A DNA stretch of 64,000 bases, taken from the NCBI RefSeq assembly GCF_965278975.1, contig NZ_OZ257126.1, forward strand, positions 1,612,001 to 1,676,000. Reading direction: 5' to 3'. The translations under genes and the position numbers were made by a program. The notes under the pieces are model-generated. The model did no database searches. It was not told the origin of the DNA and saw only the letters and a list, made by a program, of their open reading frames with translations. This DNA comes from Ferrovibrio sp965278975 (GTDB lineage: Bacteria > Pseudomonadota > Alphaproteobacteria > Ferrovibrionales > Ferrovibrionaceae). How positions within the stretch are numbered: position 1 is the first letter of the stretch; every line of letters begins with the position of its first letter. This document shows, piece after piece, positions 38,676 to 47,893 of the stretch.

Positions 38676-41609
38676 ATGAGCGATATTAACGAGCAGGATA
38701 AGGACAAGCTGGCGGGCCGCCCGAAGCGTCTTGAGTTGAAGAAGACGGTCGAGACGGGTCAGGTACGCCAAAGCTTCAGCCACGGCCGCACCAAGGCGGT
38801 GACGGTGGAGGTGCGCAAGAAGCGCACCATTACACCGCCGGGTGGCGCCAAGCCTGCCGATGCCAAGCCGGAAACGGCTGCCGCCCCTGCCGCCGCCGCG
38901 CCGCAGGCCGCTGCACCGCGTCCGGCCCAGGCCGGTCCGGCGCTGCAGACGCGCCCGTCGCTGGCCGCCACCATTGCCGCCGCCGAGGCCGCCAAGGCCG
39001 CCGCCGAGCATGAGGTTGCCGACACCGCGCCCGAGGAGAGCGTGGTGGAAGCCGCGCCTGCCGCCGCGCCGCAGTCCGAGATCAAGGCGGCTGCGCCGCA
39101 GCCTGCCGAACCGCCGGCGCGTCCGGCACCGCAGCCTTCCGCTGGTCCGCGCATGAGCGCTCCGGCGCAGCCTTCCGCCGGCCCGCGCATGTCCGCGCCC
39201 GCCACCGGCGATGTGCGTGGTACGCGCGGCCCGCAGCGCAGTGCCCCGCCGCAGCGCAACACCGCGCCGCAGCGTCCCACCGGCATGGTGCTGAAGTCGC
39301 TGACCGAAGAGGAAAAGCAGCAGCGCGTGCGCGACGATGCGCTGCGTAACCGCGTCGGCGAGATGCGCCGCGCGGCCGAAGAGGATATGCGCAAGCGCCA
39401 GGACCATCTGTCCCGCGCGGTTGCCGAGCGCGAGGCTGCTGCCCGCCGCGCCGCCGAGGAAGAAGCGCGCAAGAAGGCCGAGGAAGATGCCCGCAAGCGG
39501 GCCGAGGCCGAGGCCGCCCGCCGCCTCAATGAACAGAACAAGCCGGCTGCTGCCGGTACCACGGCTGATGCCGCCACCACCGCGGCGGTGCCCGGCACCG
39601 GCCGCCCGGCGGCTGACCGTGACGATGAGGATGAAAACGGCGCCCGCCGCAAGCCCGGCGCTGGTGCCAAGGCCGTCCCGGCGCGTCCGGCGCCGAGCAA
39701 GGCCCGCACTGGCGATGACCGCCGCCGTGGCAAGCTGACCATCACCGCGGCCCTGGACGACAACGAGCGCGTGCGCTCGGTGGCTTCCTTCCGCCGCCGC
39801 GTCGAGCGCGAGAAGCGCATGATGCAGCAGGCCTCCGACGCGCCGCAGAAGGTGCTGCGCGATGTCGTGGTGCCGGAAAACATCACGGTGCAGGAACTGG
39901 CCAACCGCATGGCCGAACGCGCGGTGGACGTGATCCGCTCGCTGATGAAGATGGGCGTGATGGCCACGATCAATCAGGTGATCGATGCCGATACCGCCGA
40001 ACTGCTGGTCGCCGAATTCGGCCATCGCGTGCAGCGCGTGGCGGAATCCGATATCGAAATCGGCCTGGTCGCCGAGAAGGATGACGAGGCAGTGCTGCTG
40101 CCGCGTCCGCCGGTGGTCACCATCATGGGCCATGTCGACCACGGCAAGACCTCGCTGCTCGATTCGCTGCGCCAGACCGATGTGGCCGGCGGCGAAGCCG
40201 GCGGCATTACCCAGCATATCGGCGCCTATCAGGTGCGCCTGAAGTCTGGCAAGGCGATCACCTTCCTCGACACGCCTGGCCATGAAGCCTTCACGCAGAT
40301 GCGTGCGCGCGGTGCCAAGGCCACGGATATCGTGGTGCTGGTGGTGGCTGCCGATGACAGCGTGATGCCGCAGACCGTGGAAGCGATCCATCATGCCACG
40401 GCGGCCGGTGTGCCGATCATCGTGGCGATCAACAAGTGCGACAAGCCGCAGGCCAATCCGGACAAGGTGCGCCGCGAATTGCTGCAGCATGGCATCGTGG
40501 TCGAGCAGCTCGGCGGCGAAGTGCAGTCGGTGGAAGTCTCAGCCAAGGCCAAGACCAACCTGGATCAGCTCGAAGAACAGATTCTGCTGCAGGCGGAAAT
40601 CCTCGATCTCAAGGCCAACCCGAACCGCCGCGCCGATGGCGTGGTGATCGAAGCCAAGCTGGAGCGTGGCCGTGGTTCGGTCGCCACCGTGCTGGTGCAG
40701 CGCGGCACGCTGCGTGTCGGTGACGTGTTCGTTGCCGGCAGTGCCTATGGCCGCGTCCGCGCTCTGATCGATGACAAGGGCAAGAACGTGGTTGAAGCCG
40801 GCCCGTCCGCGCCGGTCGAAGTGCTTGGTTTGCAGGGCACGCCGGAAGCCGGCGATGAATTCCAGGTGGTGGAGAACGAGGCCCGCGCCCGCGAGGTCGC
40901 CGAATTCCGCCAGCGCAAGCAGCGCGATGCCCGTGCCGCCCTGGGTGCCCGCGGCACGCTGGAGCAGATGTTCTCCAAGATCAAGGCCGGCGAGGTCAAG
41001 GAACTGCCGGTGGTGGTCAAGGCCGACGTGCAGGGCTCGCTGGAAGCGATCATCGGCTCGGCGCAGAAGCTGGCCACCGACGAAGTCTCGGTGCGCATCC
41101 TGCATGGCGCCGTGGGTGCGATCAGCGAAAGCGATATCGCCCTGGCGCAGGCCTCCGGTGGCATCATCATCGGCTTCAATGTCCGCGCCTCCAAGCAGGC
41201 GCGCGACCTGGCCGAGCGCGATGGCGTCGATATCCGCTACTACTCGATCATCTACAACGTGCTCGACGACCTGAAGGCACTGCTCTCCGGCATGCTTGCC
41301 CCGTCGGTGCGCGAGAACTTCCTCGGCTACGCGCAGATCCGCGAAGTGTTCAACATCACCAAGATCGGCAAGGTCGCGGGTTGTATGGTCACCGAAGGTC
41401 TGGTCAAGCGCGGTGCCAAGGTGCGCCTGCTGCGCGACAACGTGGTGGTCCACGAAGGCCAGCTTTCCACGCTGCGCCGCTTCAAGGACGATGTCCGCGA
41501 GGTCAAGCAGGGCATGGATTGCGGTATGTCGTTCGAGAATTACGACGACATCAAGCAGGGCGACATGATCGAGTGTTTCGAACTCGAAACGGTGGCGCGC
41601 CAGCTCTGA
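38676..41609 (+). CDS. infB: Translation initiation factor IF-2
   Basis: A 977-residue GTPase that brings initiator tRNA to the 30S subunit. The long N-terminal half (to about residue 400) is Ala/Pro/Glu/Arg-rich and includes a near-perfect 12-residue tandem duplication (QPSAGPRMSAPA) around residues 153-176 and a charged helix rich in RAEEEARKKAEEDARKRAEA. The G domain has VTIMGHVDHGKTSLLDSLR (about 480-498), DTPGHEAFTQMRARG and INKCDKP; domains II-IV follow with VVVKADVQGSLEAI and GAISESDIALA. ATG 38676 starts the SDINEQDKDKLAGRPKRLEL family N-terminus. Confidence 0.97.
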   Translation: MSDINEQDKDKLAGRPKRLELKKTVETGQVRQSFSHGRTKAVTVEVRKKRTITPPGGAKPADAKPETAAAPAAAAPQAAAPRPAQAGPALQTRPSLAATIAAAEAAKAAAEHEVADTAPEESVVEAAPAAAPQSEIKAAAPQPAEPPARPAPQPSAGPRMSAPAQPSAGPRMSAPATGDVRGTRGPQRSAPPQRNTAPQRPTGMVLKSLTEEEKQQRVRDDALRNRVGEMRRAAEEDMRKRQDHLSRAVAEREAAARRAAEEEARKKAEEDARKRAEAEAARRLNEQNKPAAAGTTADAATTAAVPGTGRPAADRDDEDENGARRKPGAGAKAVPARPAPSKARTGDDRRRGKLTITAALDDNERVRSVASFRRRVEREKRMMQQASDAPQKVLRDVVVPENITVQELANRMAERAVDVIRSLMKMGVMATINQVIDADTAELLVAEFGHRVQRVAESDIEIGLVAEKDDEAVLLPRPPVVTIMGHVDHGKTSLLDSLRQTDVAGGEAGGITQHIGAYQVRLKSGKAITFLDTPGHEAFTQMRARGAKATDIVVLVVAADDSVMPQTVEAIHHATAAGVPIIVAINKCDKPQANPDKVRRELLQHGIVVEQLGGEVQSVEVSAKAKTNLDQLEEQILLQAEILDLKANPNRRADGVVIEAKLERGRGSVATVLVQRGTLRVGDVFVAGSAYGRVRALIDDKGKNVVEAGPSAPVEVLGLQGTPEAGDEFQVVENEARAREVAEFRQRKQRDARAALGARGTLEQMFSKIKAGEVKELPVVVKADVQGSLEAIIGSAQKLATDEVSVRILHGAVGAISESDIALAQASGGIIIGFNVRASKQARDLAERDGVDIRYYSIIYNVLDDLKALLSGMLAPSVRENFLGYAQIREVFNITKIGKVAGCMVTEGLVKRGAKVRLLRDNVVVHEGQLSTLRRFKDDVREVKQGMDCGMSFENYDDIKQGDMIECFELETVARQL

Positions 41610-41640
41610 GCGGCGGCGCGTTACTCTACGGGAGCGTGAC

Positions 41641-42126
41641 ATGACGCGACGCGGCAAAGGCACCTCGTTTTCCGGCGGTGCCCGCGGCGGAGATGCGATC
41701 TCCAGCGGGCGCAGCCAGCGGCAATTGCGTGTGGGCGAGGAAATCCGCCACGTGCTGTCGGAGGCTTTGCGCCGGGCGCATTTCCGCGATCCCGATCTTG
41801 ATGGCCTGATCGTCACCGTGACCGAAGTGCGCGTCAGTCCCGATCTGAAGAATGCCACTGCCTTCGTGCTGCCGCTCGCCGGCGATGATGGCGCCAAGGT
41901 GGTGAAAGGGCTGACCCGGGCCCAGGCCTATATCCGCACCCTGGTGGCGCAGGAGATCAACCTGCGTTTCGCGCCGACACTGTCGTTCAAGCTCGATACC
42001 AGTTTCGACACCGCAGGCCGCATCGACAGTGTGCTGCACCGGCCCGAAGTGCGGGCCGATGTGGAACGCGAGCCCGAAGCGCAGGCCGATATCGATAAGG
42101 CGTCCGGCGACGACAAGCAGTCGTGA
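41641..42126 (+). CDS. rbfA: 30S ribosome-binding factor A
   Basis: A 161-residue cold-shock and 16S-processing factor. RQLRVGEEIRHVLSEALRRA is the N-terminal helix, DGLIVTVTEVRVSPDLKNAT is the KH-like core, and LRFAPTLSFKLDTSFDTAGR is the C-terminal signature. A Glu/Ala-rich tail follows. The stop overlaps the truB GTG start (GTGA). Confidence 0.95.
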   Translation: MTRRGKGTSFSGGARGGDAISSGRSQRQLRVGEEIRHVLSEALRRAHFRDPDLDGLIVTVTEVRVSPDLKNATAFVLPLAGDDGAKVVKGLTRAQAYIRTLVAQEINLRFAPTLSFKLDTSFDTAGRIDSVLHRPEVRADVEREPEAQADIDKASGDDKQS

Positions 42127-43058
42127 GCCGCACGCGTAAAGGCCGTCCGATCAGCGGCTGGATCATTCTCGACAAACCGCTCGGCATGACCTCCACTCAG
42201 GCGGTGGCGGCGGTGCGGCGCCTGACCCAGGCGGCCAAGGCCGGCCATGGCGGCACGCTCGATCCGCTGGCCTCCGGCGTGCTGCCGATCGCGCTTGGCG
42301 AGGCGACCAAGACCGTCGCCTATGCCATGGGCGCGGCCAAGGTCTACCGCTTCATTGCGCAATGGGGCAGCGCCACCAGCACCGATGACAAGGAAGGCGA
42401 GGTTGTCGCCGCCTCGGACAGCCGGCCCAGCGAAGCCGCGATCCGCGCCCTGCTGCCGGGTTTGACGGGTGAGATCATGCAGCGTCCGCCGGCCTATTCG
42501 GCGCTCAAGATCGATGGCCGCCGCGCCTATGATCTGGCGCGCAAGGGCGAGGAAGTGGTGCTGGAACCCCGCCCGATCCGCATCGACCGCCTGGAACTCA
42601 TTGATATTATTGATGAAAACCAGGCGCTTTTCGAGGTTGCCTGTGGCAAGGGGGCCTATATCCGATCCCTGGCGCGCGACCTCGGGGAGCAGCTCGGCTG
42701 CCATGGCCATGTTGCCATGCTGCGCCGCGAACAGGTGGGCAAATTCCGCGCAGAGCGGGCTTTTTCGCTGGATTCGCTCAGCGATCTATGCCAAAAGGGC
42801 GCCGCGTCAGAGTACCTGTTACCGATCGAGACCGCGCTGGACGACATCCCGGCCCTGGTCGTGACCGGACCTCAGGCCGACCGTCTCCGACACGGCCAGA
42901 GCATACGGGTCATCTGCACGGGCTTACCGCTTCCCCCAGAAGGTGAGCTGCTGGTCAAAGCCGATGGCAAACCCGTCGGCATCGCCCAGCTTATCGCCGA
43001 TGAAGTCAGGCCCGTGCGGTTATTCAATAACCACGATGTCGAGGAGTTGAAAACATGA
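42123..43058 (+). CDS. truB: tRNA pseudouridine(55) synthase
   Basis: A 311-residue enzyme isomerising U55 in all elongator tRNAs. GWIILDKPLGMTSTQAVAAV and the catalytic motif GHGGTLDPLASGVLPIALGE (with the catalytic Asp) are clear; RPPAYSALKIDGRRAYDLAR and YIRSLARDLGEQLG follow. It starts at GTG 42123, coupled to rbfA, and its stop overlaps the rpsO ATG by 4 bases. Confidence 0.96.
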   Translation: MSRTRKGRPISGWIILDKPLGMTSTQAVAAVRRLTQAAKAGHGGTLDPLASGVLPIALGEATKTVAYAMGAAKVYRFIAQWGSATSTDDKEGEVVAASDSRPSEAAIRALLPGLTGEIMQRPPAYSALKIDGRRAYDLARKGEEVVLEPRPIRIDRLELIDIIDENQALFEVACGKGAYIRSLARDLGEQLGCHGHVAMLRREQVGKFRAERAFSLDSLSDLCQKGAASEYLLPIETALDDIPALVVTGPQADRLRHGQSIRVICTGLPLPPEGELLVKADGKPVGIAQLIADEVRPVRLFNNHDVEELKT

Positions 43059-43324
43059 CCATTGCCGCAGAGCGCAAGAAGGCTCTCGTCGCCGAATATG
43101 CCACCAAGCCGGGCGACACCGGTTCGCCGGAAGTCCAGGTGGCCGTGCTCACCGAGCGCATCAACAATCTCTCCGACCACTTCAAGTCCCATGGCAAGGA
43201 TGTGCATTCCCGCCGTGGCCTGCTGATGATGGTCTCCAAGCGCCGCAGCCTGCTCGATTACCTGAAGAAGGTTGACGCGCCGCGCTACAACACGCTGATC
43301 CAGCGTCTGGGTCTGCGCAAGTAA
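43055..43324 (+). CDS. rpsO: 30S ribosomal protein S15
   Basis: A complete 89-residue S15: DTGSPEVQVAVLTERINNLS, HFKSHGKDVHSRRGLLMMVS and KRRSLLDYLKKVD. It binds the 16S rRNA central domain and in many bacteria regulates its own translation. It is coupled to truB by an ATGA overlap and followed by a strong hairpin ahead of pnp. Confidence 0.98.
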   Translation: MTIAAERKKALVAEYATKPGDTGSPEVQVAVLTERINNLSDHFKSHGKDVHSRRGLLMMVSKRRSLLDYLKKVDAPRYNTLIQRLGLRK

Positions 43325-43390
43325 TCAGGATGATGGCCGCTGGCATCGCATTGTTGCGCTCCGGCGGTCAGCCCTCGGATTGGTTCGGCG

Positions 43391-43423
43391 ACGCCCGGTG
43401 CTGCATGAAGCAGCACCGGGCGT
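43391..43423 (+). terminator. Strong hairpin between rpsO and pnp
   Basis: ACGCCCGGTGCTGC (43391-43404) pairs perfectly over 14 bp with GCAGCACCGGGCGT (43410-43423) around loop ATGAA; only TTGTCCGTTT follows, a poor T-tract. By analogy with E. coli it may be a leaky rpsO terminator or the RNase III site through which PNPase autoregulates its mRNA. Confidence 0.7.
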
Positions 43424-43566
43424 TGTCCGTTTAACCGGCCGGGGAAAGAATCGCGGGTGGGGATGGGCCCTGCCCGGGGTTCGACGAAGCGCGGAGCGAT
43501 GGGCGCTGCCGTGCTGAGGGCACCTGTCAGGGACAGGCCAGCCCTTATAGGTAAGGAAGAACAACC

Positions 43567-45708
43567 ATGTTCAACATCCATAAGACCGAATTGATGTGGG
43601 GTGGGCGCAAGCTCACCATTGAAACGGGCAAGATCGCCCGCCAGGCCGATGGCGCCGTGCTGGTGACCTATGGCGAAACCACCGTGCTCTGCACCGCCGT
43701 GGCGGCGAAGTCGCCGAAGCCGGGCGTGGACTTTTTCCCGCTCACCGTGAATTACCAGGAAAAGACCTTCGCTGCCGGCAAGATCCCCGGCGGCTTCTTC
43801 AAGCGCGAAGGCCGCCCGAGCGAGAAGGAGACGCTGGTCTCCCGCCTGATCGACCGTCCGATCCGCCCGCTCTTCGCCGATGGTTTCCGCAATGAGACCC
43901 AGGTGGTCTGCACCGTGCTGGCGCATGACCTGGAGAATGATCCGGATGTCGTCGCCATGGTTGGCGCGTCCGCCGCGCTCACCATCTCGGGCATTCCGTT
44001 CATGGGCCCGATCGGCGCTGCCCGCGTCGGCTATATCGATGGCCAGTTCGTGCTCAACCCGACCACCAAGCAGGTCGCCGAGAGCAAGCTCGATCTCGTC
44101 GTCGCCGGTACCGACAAGGCCGTGCTGATGGTGGAATCGGAAGCGCAGCAGCTGCCCGAGGACATCATGCTCGGCGCCGTGATGTTCGGTCACACGCATT
44201 TCCAGCCGGTGCTCCAGGCGATCATCGGCCTGGCCGAGCGCGCCGCCAAGGAGCCGATGCCGCTCGCCGAGCGCACCGGCTACGAAGCCGCGCTGAAGAA
44301 GCTGGAAGTTTCCGGCATCGAAGCCGAGCTGCGCGTCGCCTATGAAGAGAAGGTGAAGCAGGCCCGCTACGCCAAGGTCGGCGAAGTGAAGAAGAAGGCC
44401 AAGGCGCTGTTCGCCGAAGGCGAAGCCAATCCGGTGGACGTCTCCGACGCCTTCAAGGATCTGGAAGCCAAGGTGGTGCGCTTCAACATCCTGGATACCG
44501 GCCTGCGCATCGATGGCCGCGATACCAAGACCGTGCGCCCGATCGTTGCTGAAATCGGCATCCTGCCGCGCGCCCATGGCGCTGCCCTGTTTACCCGTGG
44601 CGAAACCCAGGCGCTGGTGGTCACCACGCTAGGCACCGGCTCGGATGAGCAGATTATCGACGCGCTGGACGGCGAATACCGCGAAAGCTTCATGCTGCAC
44701 TATAACTTCCCCCCGTACTCGGTGGGTGAAGCCGGCCGCATGGGTTCGCCGGGCCGCCGCGAAATCGGCCATGGCAAGCTGGCCTGGCGCGCCGTGCGTC
44801 CGCTGCTGCCCTCCAAGACCGATTTCCCCTACACCATCCGCGTGGTGTCGGAGATCACCGAGTCGAACGGCTCCTCCTCGATGGCCACCGTCTGCGGCAC
44901 CTCGCTGGCGCTGATGGATGCCGGCGTGCCGATGAAGGCGCCGGTTGCCGGCATCGCCATGGGCCTGATCCTGGAAGGCGAGCGTTTCGCCGTGCTGTCC
45001 GATATCCTCGGCGACGAAGATCATCTCGGCGACATGGACTTCAAGGTGGCCGGCACTGCCGAGGGCGTGACCTCGCTGCAGATGGACATCAAGATCGCCG
45101 GCATCACCGAGGAGATCATGAAGGTGGCGCTGGGCCAGGCCCAGGCCGGCCGCATCCATATCCTCGGCGAAATGGCCAAGGCGATCACCGAGAACCGCAC
45201 CGGCGTGAAGGCCACCGCGCCGCGCATCACCACCTTCACCATTCCGAAGGACAAGATCCGCGAAGTGATCGGTTCCGGCGGCAAGGTGATCCGCGAGATC
45301 GTGGAAAAGACCGGCTGCAAGATCGACATCGAGGATGATGGCACGATCAAGGTCGCGTCCACCGACGAGACCGCCTCCGAAGCCGCGATCAACTGGATCA
45401 AGTCGATCGCGTCGGAGCCGGAAGTCGGCATGATCTACAAGGGCAAGGTCGTGAAGATCGTCGATTTCGGCGCCTTCGTGAACTTCTTCGGTGCCCGCGA
45501 TGGCCTGGTGCATGTGTCGGAAATGGCGCCGCGCCGCGTCAACAAGCCGAGCGATGTGGTCCAGGAAGGCCAGGAAGTGCGCGTCAAGGTGCTCGGCATC
45601 GATGAGCGCGGCAAGGTCCGCCTCTCCATGAAGGTGGTGGATCAGGCCACCGGCGAAGACCTCTCGAACAAGCCGCGTGCCGAAGGCGACAACGCCGACG
45701 GCGAGTAA
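43567..45708 (+). CDS. pnp: Polyribonucleotide nucleotidyltransferase (PNPase)
   Basis: A 713-residue 3'-5' phosphorolytic exoribonuclease. Two RNase PH domains (first with FFPLTVNYQEKTFAAGKIPG and GRPSEKETLVSRLIDRPIRP; second with FMLHYNFPPYSVGEAGRMGS and SEITESNGSSSMATVCGTSL), then a KH domain (IREVIGSGGKVIREIVEKTG) and an S1 domain (GKVVKIVDFGAFVNFFGARD). Full length. It is the last gene of the operon, followed by a strong terminator. Confidence 0.98.
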   Translation: MFNIHKTELMWGGRKLTIETGKIARQADGAVLVTYGETTVLCTAVAAKSPKPGVDFFPLTVNYQEKTFAAGKIPGGFFKREGRPSEKETLVSRLIDRPIRPLFADGFRNETQVVCTVLAHDLENDPDVVAMVGASAALTISGIPFMGPIGAARVGYIDGQFVLNPTTKQVAESKLDLVVAGTDKAVLMVESEAQQLPEDIMLGAVMFGHTHFQPVLQAIIGLAERAAKEPMPLAERTGYEAALKKLEVSGIEAELRVAYEEKVKQARYAKVGEVKKKAKALFAEGEANPVDVSDAFKDLEAKVVRFNILDTGLRIDGRDTKTVRPIVAEIGILPRAHGAALFTRGETQALVVTTLGTGSDEQIIDALDGEYRESFMLHYNFPPYSVGEAGRMGSPGRREIGHGKLAWRAVRPLLPSKTDFPYTIRVVSEITESNGSSSMATVCGTSLALMDAGVPMKAPVAGIAMGLILEGERFAVLSDILGDEDHLGDMDFKVAGTAEGVTSLQMDIKIAGITEEIMKVALGQAQAGRIHILGEMAKAITENRTGVKATAPRITTFTIPKDKIREVIGSGGKVIREIVEKTGCKIDIEDDGTIKVASTDETASEAAINWIKSIASEPEVGMIYKGKVVKIVDFGAFVNFFGARDGLVHVSEMAPRRVNKPSDVVQEGQEVRVKVLGIDERGKVRLSMKVVDQATGEDLSNKPRAEGDNADGE

Positions 45709-45729
45709 GTTTCCACTTCAGTGGAAAGA

Positions 45730-45763
45730 AAAGGGCCGGGAGTAATCCCGGCCCTTTTTGTTT
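45730..45763 (+). terminator. Intrinsic terminator of pnp
   Basis: AAAGGGCCGGGA (45730-45741) pairs with TCCCGGCCCTTT (45746-45757) around GTAA and runs into TTTTTGTTTG. A smaller hairpin TTTCCACT-TC-AGTGGAAA (45710-45727) sits directly after the stop codon. Confidence 0.9.
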
Positions 45764-45774
45764 GTTGGTGATGG

Positions 45775-45845
45775 AATGGGATCCTCGCTTGCGCGAGGAT
45801 GACAAAATCTATGCAGTCATACCGGCGAAAGCCGGTATCCCATTT
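45775..45845. repeat. Paired palindromic intergenic repeat, copy C (inside-out)
   Basis: Runs AATGGGATCCTCGCTTGCGC, then GAGGATGACA, and ends GTCATACCGGCGAAAGCCGG then TATCCCATT. The two half-units of the family are present but turned round: AATGGGAT ends face outward and GTCAT ends face inward. It lies between the pnp terminator and the nitroreductase gene. Confidence 0.82.
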
Positions 45846-45849
45846 CCTG

Positions 45850-46446
45850 TTAGCCCGCCCAGCCGCCCTCGAAGGCGGTTTCGCTCAAGGGGCGGCGGCC
45901 ATTCGGGCCTTCGCGGGCAGCCAGTGCTTCCGGCAGGATCGACTTGTCGCCGAGGCGGCCGATCACGATGCCGGCTTCGACCCGCCAATCGGCGGGCAGC
46001 TTCAGATCGGTGCCGGCGCGCACCAGATCGAAGCCGACGATGCCATGGGCGATCCAGTTCATCATCGTCGCCTGCAGGGCCAGGTTGGCCCAGGCGGCGC
46101 CCGTATCGTAGCTCGGCGTTTTCGAGGTCATCACCTCGCCGCCCTGGGGCGGCGTGAAGGTCGGCTTGGAAGCCACCACCACGATGGCGGCGGCATTCTT
46201 CGCCCAGGTCTGATTATGCTCGTTGAGCAGGCCAAGGAAGAGCGGCCAGTGCGATGTGTCGCGGCGGGCATAGAACAGCCGCCAGGGCTGCGAATTATAG
46301 GCCGAAGGCGCCCAGCGCGCGGCTTCGAACAGGGTCATCAGCTCCGGCACCGGGATCGCTTCGCCGGTGAAGGCGCGCGGCGAATAGCGCCTGAGGAAGA
46401 TCGGGTCTACGGGATAATCGGCGGTGCGGCTGTTGGCTTGGGTCAT
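45850..46446 (-). CDS. Nitroreductase family protein
   Basis: A 198-residue FMN-dependent oxidoreductase. Family marks: FLRRYSPRAFTGEAIPVPEL, the FMN-contacting EAARWAPSAYNSQPWRLFYA, and SYDTGAAWANLALQATMMNW, with GRLGDKSILPEALAAREGPN near the end. Physiological substrates of such enzymes (quinones, nitro compounds) cannot be read from sequence. It is divergent from the secreted MliC-like protein gene. Confidence 0.88.
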   Translation of the reverse strand: MTQANSRTADYPVDPIFLRRYSPRAFTGEAIPVPELMTLFEAARWAPSAYNSQPWRLFYARRDTSHWPLFLGLLNEHNQTWAKNAAAIVVVASKPTFTPPQGGEVMTSKTPSYDTGAAWANLALQATMMNWIAHGIVGFDLVRAGTDLKLPADWRVEAGIVIGRLGDKSILPEALAAREGPNGRRPLSETAFEGGWAG

Positions 46447-46543
46447 GGGAGCCCCCTTGGACGGGTTGATGGAACGGGGTTATCTACTTTAAGCGTGGCG
46501 CGCGTGCCCGGCCAAGGCCCCGGAACCATCAGAAGTGCTGTCG

Positions 46544-46558
46544 TTAACCATGAATAAA
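46544..46558 (+). promoter_or_regulatory. CtrA-like box
   Basis: TTAACCAT (46544-46551) matches the well-known CtrA half-site, and the full 15-mer TTAA-CCATGAA-TAAA has the same TTAA-N7-TAAA form as the box upstream of ctrA at 18009. It lies about 110 bases before the secreted-protein gene at 46664. Confidence 0.5.
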
Positions 46559-46663
46559 CCGCTGGTCTGCTTGATATATCCGGCGAAAGTCCGATTGCCC
46601 TATTCCTGCCCAGATCGTGCCCTTTATTAAGGATCAGGACGCAGCGGACCAAGGAGGCCGTAA

Positions 46664-47743
46664 ATGCGGATCGAACGGATAACTTTTGGCATACTGGCGA
46701 CCCTGCTGGCGCCGGCCTTGATGGCTGGCCTGCTGGGCGTTGCCCCGGTATATGCGCAAAACTTGGCGCCGCCCGCAGACGCGCAGGACGAAACCGAAGC
46801 CGGCGAAAACGCGCCGCTGACCGTGCGCGGCAAATATGCTGCCGGTGAGCTCAATGCCGAATGGGAAGCCATGGTGGAAGATGGCCGCCCGGCGCGCATC
46901 GTCGAGTGGCGCCATTTCGGCCAGCATGGCGATGCCAACGTGGTGTTCGATTTCCATCGCGGCAACCTGATGCATTACGGCGAGCAGAGCCGCCGCGTGG
47001 CCGGCCAGGCCGGGGTCGCCGATGGCTACCGCAAGATCACGCTGAGCCTGAAATTCAATTCCGAAGGCCGCTATGTCGGCGGCCGCAAGCAGGTCGATGG
47101 CATCGACACCGAGCCGGACGAGCCGGAGATTCAGGCCGCCATGGCGCAGGCGCGCGCGGCATTGGAGCGGCTTGCCGCTACCAAGCCGGGCTGGACCGAA
47201 CGCGGCGGCATGACCAGTTTCAGCCGCCAGGCGGTGCGTCCGGTGGTGCCGCCGGCACCGCCAGCGCCGCCGCAGGAACGCACGCGTCCGGGCGAAGTCG
47301 CTTTCCGCTGTGCCGAAGGTTTGCGTGTGGTGCTTGGCGCACCGACCATGATCGGCAGCCGCCCGGCGGATTCGCTGATCGTGGAACAGGAAGGCCGTGC
47401 GCCGGCGCCGCTGCTGCGCCAGCCGCCTGATGGCCGCTACGAATTCCTCGGCCGTGGCTGGGCAGCAACACGTTTCGGCGACACCATCCAGCTTGAAAGC
47501 GCCGGGGGTCAGGCCTGGACCTGCCATGTCGTGGTGGCGGTGCCGCCATCCTCCGATGTGCCGGCCGGCAATCCCAGCGCGCCGGCTTCCGATCTGCGCT
47601 CCAGCAATGATCGTGTTGGCCCCGGCAGCGACTATAGCCGCAGCCGCAATGGCGGCGTGATGCCGGCGGGCGCCACCACCTCCCTGGCGCCCAGCAACGA
47701 TCTGCCGCTGCCGACCATCAGTATTCCCGGCCCGCGCCGCTAA
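46664..47743 (+). CDS. Exported protein with a C-terminal MliC-like domain
   Basis: A 359-residue protein with a signal peptide (cleavage probably after VYA-Q at about residue 31). Residues about 50-150 form an unrecognised domain (LTVRGKYAAGELNAEWEAMV, then VVFDFHRGNLMHYGEQSRRV). After a Pro-rich linker, residues about 206-290 resemble the MliC/PliC lysozyme-inhibitor fold: EVAFRCAEGLRVVLG, GRYEFLGRGWAATRFGD and AWTCHV, with two cysteines placed for the family disulfide. The tail is Ser/Pro/Gly-rich. A periplasmic or surface role, perhaps lysozyme protection, is inferred. Possibly CtrA-controlled. Confidence 0.6.
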   Translation: MRIERITFGILATLLAPALMAGLLGVAPVYAQNLAPPADAQDETEAGENAPLTVRGKYAAGELNAEWEAMVEDGRPARIVEWRHFGQHGDANVVFDFHRGNLMHYGEQSRRVAGQAGVADGYRKITLSLKFNSEGRYVGGRKQVDGIDTEPDEPEIQAAMAQARAALERLAATKPGWTERGGMTSFSRQAVRPVVPPAPPAPPQERTRPGEVAFRCAEGLRVVLGAPTMIGSRPADSLIVEQEGRAPAPLLRQPPDGRYEFLGRGWAATRFGDTIQLESAGGQAWTCHVVVAVPPSSDVPAGNPSAPASDLRSSNDRVGPGSDYSRSRNGGVMPAGATTSLAPSNDLPLPTISIPGPRR

Positions 47744-47893
47744 CGCGGTGCGGGGGCAGTATTCCAGGCCCCCGCCGCCAGGCGCAAAGCACATGGCCGC
47801 TAGGCGTAAGGCAAAGACTGGGCCGCCAGGCGGGCAATAACCATCCGATAAAGCCGGTTGCGCGGCGCATGAGGCCGGGCGCATCATTGCGCC

